Source of the DNA: Hassallia byssoidea VB512170
GTDB lineage: Bacteria; Cyanobacteriota; Cyanobacteriia; Cyanobacteriales; Nostocaceae
Length of the DNA stretch: 64,000 nt
Direction: 5' to 3'
Assembly: GCF_000817785.2 (NCBI RefSeq)
Contig: NZ_JTCM02000014.1
Span: 1-64,000, forward strand
Positions within the stretch are counted from its first letter, which is position 1. Every line of letters begins with the position of its first letter. Both the position numbers and the translations under genes were made by a program. Positions 56,131 to 64,000 of the stretch are shown one piece after another. The notes beneath the pieces are model-generated. The model saw only the letters and a list, made by a program, of their open reading frames with translations. It did not search any database and was not told the DNA's origin.

Positions 56131-59100
56131 ATGGGTGCGATGAAATTAATTAAACAGACTACACTGCACTATCAAGAAGGAACTTCTGATAAAATCTACG
56201 AAGTGGATCTTTGTCAGACTGGTAAAGATCGTTATGTAGTTAACTTCCGTTACGGACGGCGGGGCACTAATCTAAAAGAAGGTACGAAAACTACTCAACC
56301 CGTACCTTTAACAGAAGCGCAGCAAGTCTTCGACAAGCTGGTTGGCGAAAAGACTAAAAAGGGATATCGTGATGTTAACGCTCAACCAGTTAATTTAGAA
56401 TCGACACCACCACCAGTTGAGTCTAGCGACGATCCACGCAAACAAGCAGTTCTCAATCGCCTTGCTGACGACAAACCGAGTAAATCAAAGTTAGAAAGGG
56501 CAATTTGGCGGGCAGGAGAACTTAAAATTAGTGAAGCGACACCTTTACTAATCAAGCTTATTGGTACTGGTGAACCACTAAGAGATTATTGCATTGCTTG
56601 GGCTTTGGGTTGGTGTGGGGATGATAGTGCGATCGCTTGCGTCACTCAGCTATATAATAATCTCTCAAATCCCGAATTTGTTCGCCGCATCGCTTTTGAA
56701 GCACTCTTAAAACTATCTGATGCAGAAAAGACAGCTTCTTTGCAAGCTGAACGAATTGAATTGTTACCAACTGAGTTACAAAATTTAGCGCGAAATGGTT
56801 CCTCAGAAAAGTTTGCAACAGCTTTATCTAACTATCTAGAACAAGGTAACTACAAGCATTTTGCCGTCTTAGATACGATTTATCAAATTGATAATCAATA
56901 CGTTCGTCCTGCACTACTTGATATTTTATGCAACGCACCTTTCAAACCAAACTATTTTAAACAACTTCGCCATATTTTCAAAATGGCGGAATATCGTCAC
57001 GATGCAGAAGTGTTTGGTATTCTTGCTTATGGGTTAGAGATAGAAAAAGCAGGTTTCTCTAGCAAATCTTATTATGTTAGTCTGCCAAGCGGGGGACATT
57101 TAAGAAAAACCTTATGGGGTAATTATAATCGCCAAACACAGCGTTATGAATCTAAAGGTAGTGAAGTTCAAGCCGAACTAAAACATCCTGAATCAAGAAT
57201 CGCTTACAGCAGCAATACTCGTGAATATTTGCTACGTCGCGTTTGGCGTACTCTCAAACAGTTAGGCGAAGAAAATGACCCTGACTATGTTAAAATGGCT
57301 GTAGGCGTTCTTCTTCAATATTCTGATGAAGATGCTGAAGAAGTAAGAGAGTCAGTTTTCTATCGCTGGAATCGTTCTAACTGGACACGCACTGAGTTTC
57401 GACGCAATTGGGATGCTTTTGCTGGATATTTGACATTTAATCATATACTTTACGAAAACAGTCCCCGCTATGAGTTAAAACCCAACTCTCAAGCGTGGCA
57501 GTGTCGGGAAGGTTATAAACCGGGAGATGCAGAACCGGCAGTTAGAGAAGAAGCTTTTGGGCAACTTTGGGAGCAAAACCCAGATGCGCTTTTATATTTA
57601 TTATTGCAGAGTGAATGCGATCGCGTTCATCATTTTGCAGTCAAAGTTTTGAGAACGTGCGATCGCTTTTGTGCTTCGATTGATATACCTACAATCATCC
57701 AACTTGTTAATCAACGTTATGAAGTTACAGCGCAATTTGCATTTGAACTAGCGCTGCTTAACTACAATTCCACCTCACCCAACATTGAATTAGTTCTTGC
57801 CTTAGCCAATTGCGTGTATGAACGCGCTCGTATTCAAGCTTACAGCTGGATAGATGAAAAACGCGAATATTTTTTGCAAGATAGTAATGCGATCGCTGCT
57901 TTAGTCACCAGTCAACAGACTGACACTCGCACCTTTGCCCGGAGACTTTTAAGTTCTACTATTTTCACAGATACCACAGCAAAAGTATTAATTGGACGCA
58001 TCATTGCCGAATTATTAACATTATCCTCAAACCAAGGGGAGATGGCAAAAGAAATTGGTGAAACTTTACTCTTCAGTTTTGCACCTCAATTGCGTAACTT
58101 AGGTTTAAGTGTCATCAATGATTTATTGACACATCCATTGGTGGAAATTCAAGAATTAGGCGCTCGTCTTTTATTAAATCACGAAATTAGAGCAGAAAAC
58201 TTGCCGCCAGAAATAATTGAATCATTACTTGCATCTTCTCACGAATCAGTGCGAGTTATCGGTATTAGACTATTTGGACAGTTACCTGATGAAAAACTCA
58301 TCGGTGAGGAAAGCATTTTAATTGTCGCAATGGCAGTGAATGCAAATGCAGAAATTCGCAATGCGATTAAACCTATTATCCACCGTTTAGGAGCCGCTTA
58401 TCCAGCTTTCACTATCGATTTAGCATTTGATTTTATCGAAGTGCTGCTAACTCCCGAAAACCATGAAGGTGTTCACAGTTATTTAGTACGTTTGTTGCGG
58501 GAAGATTTGCAAGGATGGATGACAAGCGTTACTAAAGAAACCGCTTTAAATCTACTTGCGGCAAAGTCTTCACCTGCACAAGAATTAGCTGGTGTAGTGC
58601 TGAATGCAAATAGCAACACTTGGATAACAGAATTTGCCGCTAGCGAAATTGTCAAACTTGCCAATCACGAAATTTTCTCACTGCGAGAAGCTGCACGGCA
58701 GATGTTTTTACAAATCTTAAATCGCTTGCGTTTAGATTCCGAAGAAATGTTATCAGCGGTGCGGATACTAGAGTCAAAATGGCAAGATTCGCGAGAATTT
58801 GCTTTGAGGATATTTACTACAGAATTTGGTTCTGAAGAATTCACCCCGAAGATTTTGGTAAGCATTTGTGATAGTGTGCGTGAAGATGCGCGTAAACTTG
58901 GACGTGATTTATTAACTCGTAATTTCCAACAAGCAGATGGACAAGAATATCTGTTGAAATTCAGCGAACATCCATCAGCAGATATGCAGTTATTTGCAAC
59001 TAACTATTTGCAAGAGTATGCTGTAGATAATCCAGAACGTTTGCGGGAGTTGATGCCTTATTTTATAAGTGTATTATGCCGCGTGAATTCCGGACGTGTT

Positions 59101-59313
59101 GCGAAAAAGCGAATTTTTGCTTTTCTGGATGCTGAGGCGCAAAAAAGCGAAGAAGCAGCGAAAATTGTGGCTGAGATTATGACGAGACAATCGCTAACTA
59201 TGGCAATTGGAGATAAAGCAAAGGCGATACAAATTATGTTAAAAATTCATAAAATTTATCCTCAGTTTTCGTTGCCGATTGATGTAAAGCCTGTTGCTGA
59301 AGTTAGAATTTAG
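56131..59313 (+). CDS. WGR-domain protein with long HEAT-like helical region
   Basis: 1060 residues. The N-terminal WGR domain (about 1-90, YVVNFRYGRRGTNLKEGTKT) is of the type found in PARP-like and MolR-like proteins and may bind nucleic acid. About 950 residues of alpha-helical HEAT-like repeats follow (for example HEIFSLREAARQMFLQI). No catalytic motif seen. Upstream of hicAB and a SWIM zinc-finger gene on the same strand, suggesting a functional pair interrupted by the toxin-antitoxin genes. Confidence 0.85.
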   Translation: MGAMKLIKQTTLHYQEGTSDKIYEVDLCQTGKDRYVVNFRYGRRGTNLKEGTKTTQPVPLTEAQQVFDKLVGEKTKKGYRDVNAQPVNLESTPPPVESSDDPRKQAVLNRLADDKPSKSKLERAIWRAGELKISEATPLLIKLIGTGEPLRDYCIAWALGWCGDDSAIACVTQLYNNLSNPEFVRRIAFEALLKLSDAEKTASLQAERIELLPTELQNLARNGSSEKFATALSNYLEQGNYKHFAVLDTIYQIDNQYVRPALLDILCNAPFKPNYFKQLRHIFKMAEYRHDAEVFGILAYGLEIEKAGFSSKSYYVSLPSGGHLRKTLWGNYNRQTQRYESKGSEVQAELKHPESRIAYSSNTREYLLRRVWRTLKQLGEENDPDYVKMAVGVLLQYSDEDAEEVRESVFYRWNRSNWTRTEFRRNWDAFAGYLTFNHILYENSPRYELKPNSQAWQCREGYKPGDAEPAVREEAFGQLWEQNPDALLYLLLQSECDRVHHFAVKVLRTCDRFCASIDIPTIIQLVNQRYEVTAQFAFELALLNYNSTSPNIELVLALANCVYERARIQAYSWIDEKREYFLQDSNAIAALVTSQQTDTRTFARRLLSSTIFTDTTAKVLIGRIIAELLTLSSNQGEMAKEIGETLLFSFAPQLRNLGLSVINDLLTHPLVEIQELGARLLLNHEIRAENLPPEIIESLLASSHESVRVIGIRLFGQLPDEKLIGEESILIVAMAVNANAEIRNAIKPIIHRLGAAYPAFTIDLAFDFIEVLLTPENHEGVHSYLVRLLREDLQGWMTSVTKETALNLLAAKSSPAQELAGVVLNANSNTWITEFAASEIVKLANHEIFSLREAARQMFLQILNRLRLDSEEMLSAVRILESKWQDSREFALRIFTTEFGSEEFTPKILVSICDSVREDARKLGRDLLTRNFQQADGQEYLLKFSEHPSADMQLFATNYLQEYAVDNPERLRELMPYFISVLCRVNSGRVAKKRIFAFLDAEAQKSEEAAKIVAEIMTRQSLTMAIGDKAKAIQIMLKIHKIYPQFSLPIDVKPVAEVRI

Positions 59314-59330
59314 CTACCATATAATTACTG

Positions 59331-59585
59331 ATGAAAAAACGGAAGCTGCTGGAAAAAGTTCTCTCTGGCTCAAAGAATATCCAGTTTGACGAACTGGTGA
59401 CGCTGATTGAAGCCTTTGGTTTTACTCTGTCACGAATTCATGGCAGTCATCATATCTTTCAGCATCCAGAAATACCAGAAATAATCAACATTCAAAATAA
59501 AAAAGGCAAAGCAGTACCTTATCAAGTTCGTCAATTTTTATTAATAGTAGAACAGTACAATCTTTCTTTAGAGGATGAATCATGA
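59331..59585 (+). CDS. hicA: HicA-type mRNA interferase toxin
   Basis: 84 residues. Double-stranded-RNA-binding-like HicA fold with the catalytic His in RIHGSHHIFQHP and the family C-terminus GKAVPYQVRQFLLIVEQY. Cuts mRNA when free. Overlaps hicB by four bases (ATGA); starts 18 bases after the WGR gene. Confidence 0.92.
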   Translation: MKKRKLLEKVLSGSKNIQFDELVTLIEAFGFTLSRIHGSHHIFQHPEIPEIINIQNKKGKAVPYQVRQFLLIVEQYNLSLEDES

Positions 59586-59800
59586 AAGATTATCACATTA
59601 ACATTTTCTACAGCGAAGAAGATGAAGGTTATATTGCTGACATACCTGACTTGAAATTCTGTTCTGCTTGGGGTTCAACACCGGAAGAAGCAGTTCGCGA
59701 GGTAATGATTGCTAAAGCTGCTTGGCTAGAAACGGCTACTGCTGAAGGTAAATCTATTCCTAAGCCAAAATATCGACCAATAATTTATCAAGTTGGCTGA
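59582..59800 (+). CDS. hicB: HicB-type antitoxin
   Basis: 72 residues. Partial RNase-H-like fold: YHINIFYSEEDEGYIADIPD, then FCSAWGSTPEEAVREVMIA. Short HicB form without a clear DNA-binding tail. Neutralises HicA. Confidence 0.9.
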   Translation: MKDYHINIFYSEEDEGYIADIPDLKFCSAWGSTPEEAVREVMIAKAAWLETATAEGKSIPKPKYRPIIYQVG

Positions 59801-59860
59801 TTGCGATGTCTGATGACAAGTCGCTACGCGTCTACGCAACCAATTATCAAAACTAAAATT

Positions 59861-61495
59861 ATGGAATTTAACTACGCTTATAAACAAAGTACCGCTGTTA
59901 ACGAAAGCGGTGGAAACACTCAAATGTCATTTTCTCCAGATACGAAACGTCCCCCGACTTACTTTGTGGGAGAATTGCGGCAAAATGTCGCTTTTCGTGA
60001 AGCGATTAGCGCTTTACATGATGTGGTTGTCTCTGATATGCGTTTTCAACCAAAAGACAAAACTGCTTACAAAGAATGGCGTGCTAAACAAGATGAAATT
60101 GATTGGCAATTAGTTGCAGCTATGCGTCAAGATGTCGCTGCCAAAATTAAACCATTACAAGAAGAATTAAATCAGTTAAGCAAGCGCAGTTCTGAACGCT
60201 TTGCTCCTTATTATAAAGCTAGAGACAAATTTAGGCGTTATGTTTGGCAAAAGCAATTAGACTTTTATTTTGTCTTCGATCCGGTAATCACAGTTCATCC
60301 GGATGAAGTATTTTTTGAGTGCTTTAGCGTAGATGAATCGAGTTATGGACGCTTGAGTGCAAGTTACGAAGTCTTTAAAAATATTAATGAATTCGCTTGC
60401 GGTACAACGAATGTTGATTATTCGGCAGCGTTGTACGATGAGTTTCAGAAAATCCGCAGTTATAAGAGTACTCAATTACAAGTTGATCCTTCTGGGTTTG
60501 AAGTTCAAACTACAAACGAAGAAGCTTACAAAGAAGTCAAAATCGATTTACCTGATAGTTGGGTAAGAGGCTTTTTACAAGTTAGTTCGGCGATGTCTTT
60601 ACCTGCGACGCAGTTCGATTTGCACCCGATGGATATTCATAATATCTGTTTTGTCTTGCGTCGCCATAAAGAGACAACCGGACCCCGCAGTATGCGCTAT
60701 CATCTGAACCCAGGTGAACCCGTGCGGGTGGTATTTGAACCGTGGAATATTGAAGTAGTTTGTGCGCGATCGCCTTACACCGGAATTCAACCCCAAACAA
60801 TTCGCGTTTGGGGACGTCGCCGTCTTAATATTTTAGAACGTCTCATCCCCGTTGCCAAAAAGTTCACCGTTCATTTGTTGGGTACGGGTATGCCTTCATT
60901 CTACGTCGCCGATTTAGGCGATATGTCCTTTACCCTCGGTTTATCTGGATGGACGGCAAACGATTGGGCGCAATCTGGTAATTTTGATTTAATGGCACCC
61001 CGCGCAGACGTTGACGAATGGACGCAAAAGCTCATTTTTGACGCGCTGCGGGAAAATTGGTTAGAAAGTCCCGATCGCCTTGCACAACGCTTAAATTTGA
61101 GTCGCACGGCGGTACTTGGTGCTTTAAGTGCTTACACGCAAGCCGGACGTGCAATTTACGACTTAAATAAACAAGTTTATCGCGTGCGAGAACTCAGCCG
61201 CGAACCCTTACCAATCGAGCGTTTGCGCTTCGCCAACCCACGAGAAGAAAGCGCAACGAGGTTTTTGAGTCAAAATGCAGTGCGCGTAACTTCAGTAACT
61301 GACAATGGCGCATTAATTTTGCAAGGTAGCGTTAACGACAAAGATAAAACTTTAAATTTATCTTTGACGATTGATAGAGATGAGCGTATAATCGACGCAG
61401 AATGTACTTGCAACTGGCATCAGCAAAACAAGCTGTATAAAGGTCCTTGCGAACACATTCTGGCACTGCGAATGCAACACGCTCGTCAGTGCTAA
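59861..61495 (+). CDS. SWIM zinc-finger protein
   Basis: About 544 residues. The C-terminal SWIM motif CxCx(n)CxH is in ECTCNWHQQNKLYKGPCEH. The central part holds a winged-helix-like segment (RLAQRLNLSRTAVLGALSAY), and the rest is unassigned. Such proteins often travel with helical-repeat or MoxR/VWA partners; here the likely partner is the WGR/HEAT gene. Start: ATG 59861 (MEFNYAYKQS), since the region upstream is a GCGATGTCTGATGAC repeat. Two bases after its stop the first structured element begins. Confidence 0.85.
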   Translation: MEFNYAYKQSTAVNESGGNTQMSFSPDTKRPPTYFVGELRQNVAFREAISALHDVVVSDMRFQPKDKTAYKEWRAKQDEIDWQLVAAMRQDVAAKIKPLQEELNQLSKRSSERFAPYYKARDKFRRYVWQKQLDFYFVFDPVITVHPDEVFFECFSVDESSYGRLSASYEVFKNINEFACGTTNVDYSAALYDEFQKIRSYKSTQLQVDPSGFEVQTTNEEAYKEVKIDLPDSWVRGFLQVSSAMSLPATQFDLHPMDIHNICFVLRRHKETTGPRSMRYHLNPGEPVRVVFEPWNIEVVCARSPYTGIQPQTIRVWGRRRLNILERLIPVAKKFTVHLLGTGMPSFYVADLGDMSFTLGLSGWTANDWAQSGNFDLMAPRADVDEWTQKLIFDALRENWLESPDRLAQRLNLSRTAVLGALSAYTQAGRAIYDLNKQVYRVRELSREPLPIERLRFANPREESATRFLSQNAVRVTSVTDNGALILQGSVNDKDKTLNLSLTIDRDERIIDAECTCNWHQQNKLYKGPCEHILALRMQHARQC

Positions 61496-61496
61496 C

Positions 61497-61740
61497 AAAT
61501 CACGCGCATTTGTTGAGTTGAAACCTTGCAATTTGGGCGATGGTTCGTCGTCCTTGCGTTTAGCCTAATCATACATCACTAGCCTACTCTTGACTGTGCG
61601 GTCTTACGGAAGCTATCGCTATTCCGGTTTGACTTCTACGAAGTGAATGAAGCGATAGCTTCCGTGACCGCTTGAGTTGAGTAGTCTAGTCCAGAGGGAT
61701 TTACGAAGGGAAACCAACAAAAAATAGCGCGTGATTTTTT
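61497..61740 (+). ncRNA. Retron-like structured RNA, copy A
   Basis: Closed by AAATCACGCGC (61497-61507) pairing with GCGCGTGATTT (61727-61737), then T-run. Blocks shared with copy B: 61538-61558, 61570-61585 (CATACATCACTAGCCT), 61626-61638 (GGTTTGACTTCTA), 61667-61677 (ACCGCTTGAGT), 61683-61692 and 61700-61710. A 15-bp hairpin arm ACGGAAGCTATCGCT (61606-61620) pairs perfectly with 61651-61665; its sequence is unlike copy B. Inside its loop is a conserved small hairpin ACTTC/GAAGT. By analogy with retrons: closing stem = a1/a2, 5' part = msr, long hairpin = msd. Inference, not shown. Confidence 0.7.
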
Positions 61741-61903
61741 ATATATATCTTCCACTAATTAGGCTGGCGAATGAAATTCGCGCCTACACATACTAAACCC
61801 ACCTCTGTGGTAGTGGTCTAAACTACAACAATAAAGAACAGTATTTTCAGCACGTCTGTTGCACGGGATAATTATTTTAGGGCTGCCGTGTACACAATAG
61901 AAA

Positions 61904-62713
61904 ATGATTCAACAACAGGCAATCAAAATTAAAAGAGGCTTTGTGGATCGGTCGTGGGGTCAAGTGCATTACCGGACAGCAGGCAATGGTCCGGCACTAA
62001 TACTCACCCACAAAACTTACTTTTCTTCTCGTAGTTTTATCAGAGTTATGCCGCTATTAGCTCCTCATTTTCGGGTAATTGTGTTAGATACTCCCGGTCA
62101 AGGCGAGTCAGAAAATCCACCTACTCAGTGGACTATTCCCCAGTATGCTACAGATTTATTTGAGGTACTGGACACACTGAAAGTTGAAGATTTTTACTTA
62201 GTAGGCAACAGCACCGGAGCTGCAATTGCTTGTGAAGCAGCGGTGATTTGTTCAACTAGAATTAAAAAGCTGGTACTTTTTGGAATGCCTCGTTGGAAAG
62301 ACGAAGCAGCACGTCAAGATTTACGTCAATCACCATTCTTTTATGGACCACCAGAAGTAAAAGAAGATGGCAGCCACTACAGCATTAATTGGCAACGGAT
62401 AAAATCACTATGTATTGATGAACCCTCTGAATGTTTTGAAATCTATTTTCAAGAAGTGATGTCTCGGCAGGAGCGCACCTACGAGGGGATAGAAGCAGTC
62501 TTGAGGTACTCAGAAGCAAGCCGTTTACCACTTATCACAGTTCCGACTTTACTAATGTGGGCAATGCAAGACACCATGTTTACACCTTTTATTGAGGACA
62601 CTGCCCGACTTGTTCCGCATTCTACCACCAAAGTTCTACACGGCAGCCCCCTGATGTATCTGCGCGATCCTAAACTTTACGCCGAAACCCTGCTAAAATA
62701 CCTGCAATCTTAG
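61904..62713 (+). CDS. Alpha/beta hydrolase
   Basis: 269 residues. Nucleophile Ser in LVGNSTGAAIACEAAV, catalytic His near VLHGSPLMYLRDP, oxyanion region at ILTHKTYFSSRS. Also DTPGQGESENPP. A cytosolic hydrolase of unknown substrate. It sits between the two copies of the structured RNA element and ahead of the reverse transcriptase on the same strand; whether it is part of that system is unknown. Confidence 0.88.
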   Translation: MIQQQAIKIKRGFVDRSWGQVHYRTAGNGPALILTHKTYFSSRSFIRVMPLLAPHFRVIVLDTPGQGESENPPTQWTIPQYATDLFEVLDTLKVEDFYLVGNSTGAAIACEAAVICSTRIKKLVLFGMPRWKDEAARQDLRQSPFFYGPPEVKEDGSHYSINWQRIKSLCIDEPSECFEIYFQEVMSRQERTYEGIEAVLRYSEASRLPLITVPTLLMWAMQDTMFTPFIEDTARLVPHSTTKVLHGSPLMYLRDPKLYAETLLKYLQS

Positions 62714-62848
62714 TTTGTCAAACTCACAGCATGTTAATTGAGACTTATTACTAATAAACTGTTTGATTTGGCACATTCCACGATAAAGGTGTAGGTAATT
62801 TAGCACCACATCTTCCCAAAATCGGTAAACCGCGAATAAACTGGATAC

Positions 62849-63101
62849 AACTCACGCGCATCTATAAGTTACGCGAAACAACCTTGCAAACCGGACGATG
62901 GTTCGTCGTCCTTGCGCTTAGTCTAACCATACATCACTAGCCTGTCTTGACTGTACGGTACTTCACCTGGGGGACCCTTTTACGGTTTGACTTCTATGAA
63001 GTTAAAGAAGGTCCCCCAGGTGGTACCGCTTGAGTAGAGCAGTCTAGTCCTGAGACCTTTACGAAGGGGAAACCCGCTACTTATGGCGCGTGAGTTTTTT
63101 T
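62849..63101 (+). ncRNA. Retron-like structured RNA, copy B
   Basis: Closed by AACTCACGCGC (62849-62859) with GCGCGTGAGTT (63086-63096), then T-run; one pair is C-G here where copy A has A-T, a compensatory change. Shares all conserved blocks with copy A (62896-62916, 62928-62943, 62984-62996, 63025-63035, 63041-63050, 63058-63068). Its variable hairpin is CACCTGGGGGACC (62964-62976) with GGTCCCCCAGGTG (63010-63022), extended by CGGTAC/GTACCG. A further hairpin GGACGA/TCGTCC lies at 62893-62911. It ends 117 bases before the reverse transcriptase start, the usual place of a retron RNA. Confidence 0.75.
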
Positions 63102-63217
63102 CTTTCACCCAAAACCCACCTTTGGGGATGACACTTTAATATCCATCAAATTATTTTGGTAATGATTGGTAAAACCTAACAAAATCCAAAATCCAAAATC
63201 TAAAATCCAAAATCGAT

Positions 63218-64000
63218 ATGTCCGACCAACCACGTACTCGCCAAGAACTATACGATCGCATTCGACAAGTTGGCACAGAGGAATTTATCCTCGAAGAAAT
63301 GATACGTTATGGTTTCTGGTCTGCACAAGGCGAAATGCCGCAAGATCCAGCAGATGAAATTCGCCGCGCTGGAGAAATTCGCCGCGAACTAAACGAACTG
63401 CGGCAAGAAAGTCGAAAATTACAGGATGAAAAGGAATTACGGAAGCGCTTATTAAAGCAACGTTTAGAAGAATCCAAACGCAAGCGTCAAGAAACAAAAG
63501 AACGCCGCGAACAAGAACGGCGATCGCGTGCAGAAGTTTGGAAGCAGAAACAGCAGCAAGATATTATCTATCTTGGGGAGGATGTATCTGCGGGATTAAA
63601 TAACACTCAAGGCAATGAAGAAAGGTTGCACTCCTACAATTTACCGCTATGCAACAACGCCGAACAAATTGCCGCTGCGATGGGAATTACTGTAGGTAAA
63701 CTCCGCTTTTTGGCATTTGACCGCAAAACCTCGACAGTTTCGCACTACATCCGCTTCAGAATGCCGAAAAAGACGGGGGGAGAAAGAATAATTTCCGCAC
63801 CGATGCCAAATTTAAAACAGGCACAGCACTGGATTTTGGCGAATATTTTGGAAAAGCTGGAACTTCATGACGCAGCACATGGCTTTAGACGCGATCGCTC
63901 TATCGTCACCAATGCTACACCCCATGTCGGCGCTGATGTAATCATCAACTTCGACTTAAAGGACTTTTTCCCCTCTATTTCTTATAAACGAGTCAAAGGT
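63218..64000 (+). CDS. Retron-type reverse transcriptase (5' part, cut by window end)
   Basis: 261 residues visible, open to the right edge. Residues 1-140 are an unusual extension: a short N-terminal part (MSDQPRTRQELYDRIRQVGT), then a highly charged probable coiled coil (about 46-114). Reverse transcriptase sequence begins near 145: HYIRFRMPKKTGGERIISAP (176-195), AHGFRRDRSIVTNATPHVG with the retron NAxxH motif as NATPH (232-236), and FDLKDFFPSI with the first catalytic Asp (246). The YxDD, VTG and thumb parts lie outside. Makes cDNA from a structured RNA in known retrons. ATG at 63218 follows AAAATCC repeats; no clear ribosome site. Confidence 0.9.
   Translation, partial: MSDQPRTRQELYDRIRQVGTEEFILEEMIRYGFWSAQGEMPQDPADEIRRAGEIRRELNELRQESRKLQDEKELRKRLLKQRLEESKRKRQETKERREQERRSRAEVWKQKQQQDIIYLGEDVSAGLNNTQGNEERLHSYNLPLCNNAEQIAAAMGITVGKLRFLAFDRKTSTVSHYIRFRMPKKTGGERIISAPMPNLKQAQHWILANILEKLELHDAAHGFRRDRSIVTNATPHVGADVIINFDLKDFFPSISYKRVKG

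Noticed and set aside
62766-62935. Frame reading GTFHDKGVGNLAPHLPKIGK, reminiscent of a TnpB fragment
   Set aside because: Short, no intact motif, and it runs through the conserved RNA element, so the resemblance is probably chance.
61497-63101. Reading copies A and B simply as MITEs with TCACGCGC ends
   Set aside because: Not excluded, but the perfectly complementary yet unrelated hairpin arms, compensatory stem change and the adjacent retron-type reverse transcriptase fit structured RNAs better.

Overview
The window is chromosomal DNA of a filamentous, probably heterocyst-forming cyanobacterium. The evidence is a phycoerythrocyanin/phycocyanin gene cluster (pecBACEF, cpcBACDEF, cpcG1-G3), a PatA-like heterocyst-pattern regulator and an RluA gene placed beside it as I remember for Anabaena PCC 7120, the SbtA/SbtB bicarbonate system, sucrose synthase, many GCGATCGC (HIP1) octamers, and abundant short tandem repeats between genes.

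Layout. 0.3-5.6 kb: Nudix hydrolase, Crp-family regulator, a GDYXXLXY/DUF2157 membrane pair and a PPC-domain protein. 5.6-10 kb: dynamin-like GTPase, two KGK paralogues and an HNH nuclease. 10-18.2 kb: GH57/DUF3536 enzyme, Ca2+/H+ antiporter and sucrose synthase. 18.4-24 kb: two peptidoglycan-binding proteins, the inorganic-carbon operon sbtA-sbtB-beta-carbonic anhydrase, a divergent TetR regulator and tRNA-His. 24-34 kb: manganese catalase, a sirohaem gene pair (CbiX-like chelatase and uroporphyrinogen-III methyltransferase), a membrane-anchored HEAT-repeat NTPase, PatA and RluA. 34.4-46 kb: the phycobilisome rod cluster, with hairpins after each beta/alpha gene pair and repeats in most downstream spacers. 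46-50.4 kb: a VapBC-type toxin-antitoxin pair between two inverted copies of a small repeat, an Uma2 remnant, an HD protein and two GAF paralogues. 50.6-55.8 kb: prfB with a programmed frameshift, DUF3285, ybeY, diacylglycerol kinase, a TrpG/PabA glutaminase, a degenerate metallo-beta-lactamase-fold protein and a secreted protein. 56-61.5 kb: a WGR/HEAT protein and a SWIM zinc-finger protein with hicAB between them.

The most unusual region is the right end (61.5-64 kb). Two homologous structured elements of about 245 bases (61497-61740 and 62849-63101) have 11-bp closing stems, a T-run after the stem, conserved internal blocks, and one hairpin whose two arms are completely different between the copies yet stay perfectly complementary. 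The second copy lies just upstream of a reverse transcriptase (63218 to the window edge) with the retron-type NAxxH motif and an unusual charged N-terminal extension. I read this as a retron-like reverse transcriptase served by more than one msr-msd-type RNA with exchangeable hairpins. The first copy is separated from the second by an alpha/beta hydrolase gene.

All assignments come from reading the sequence and from remembered family features. No database search was run.
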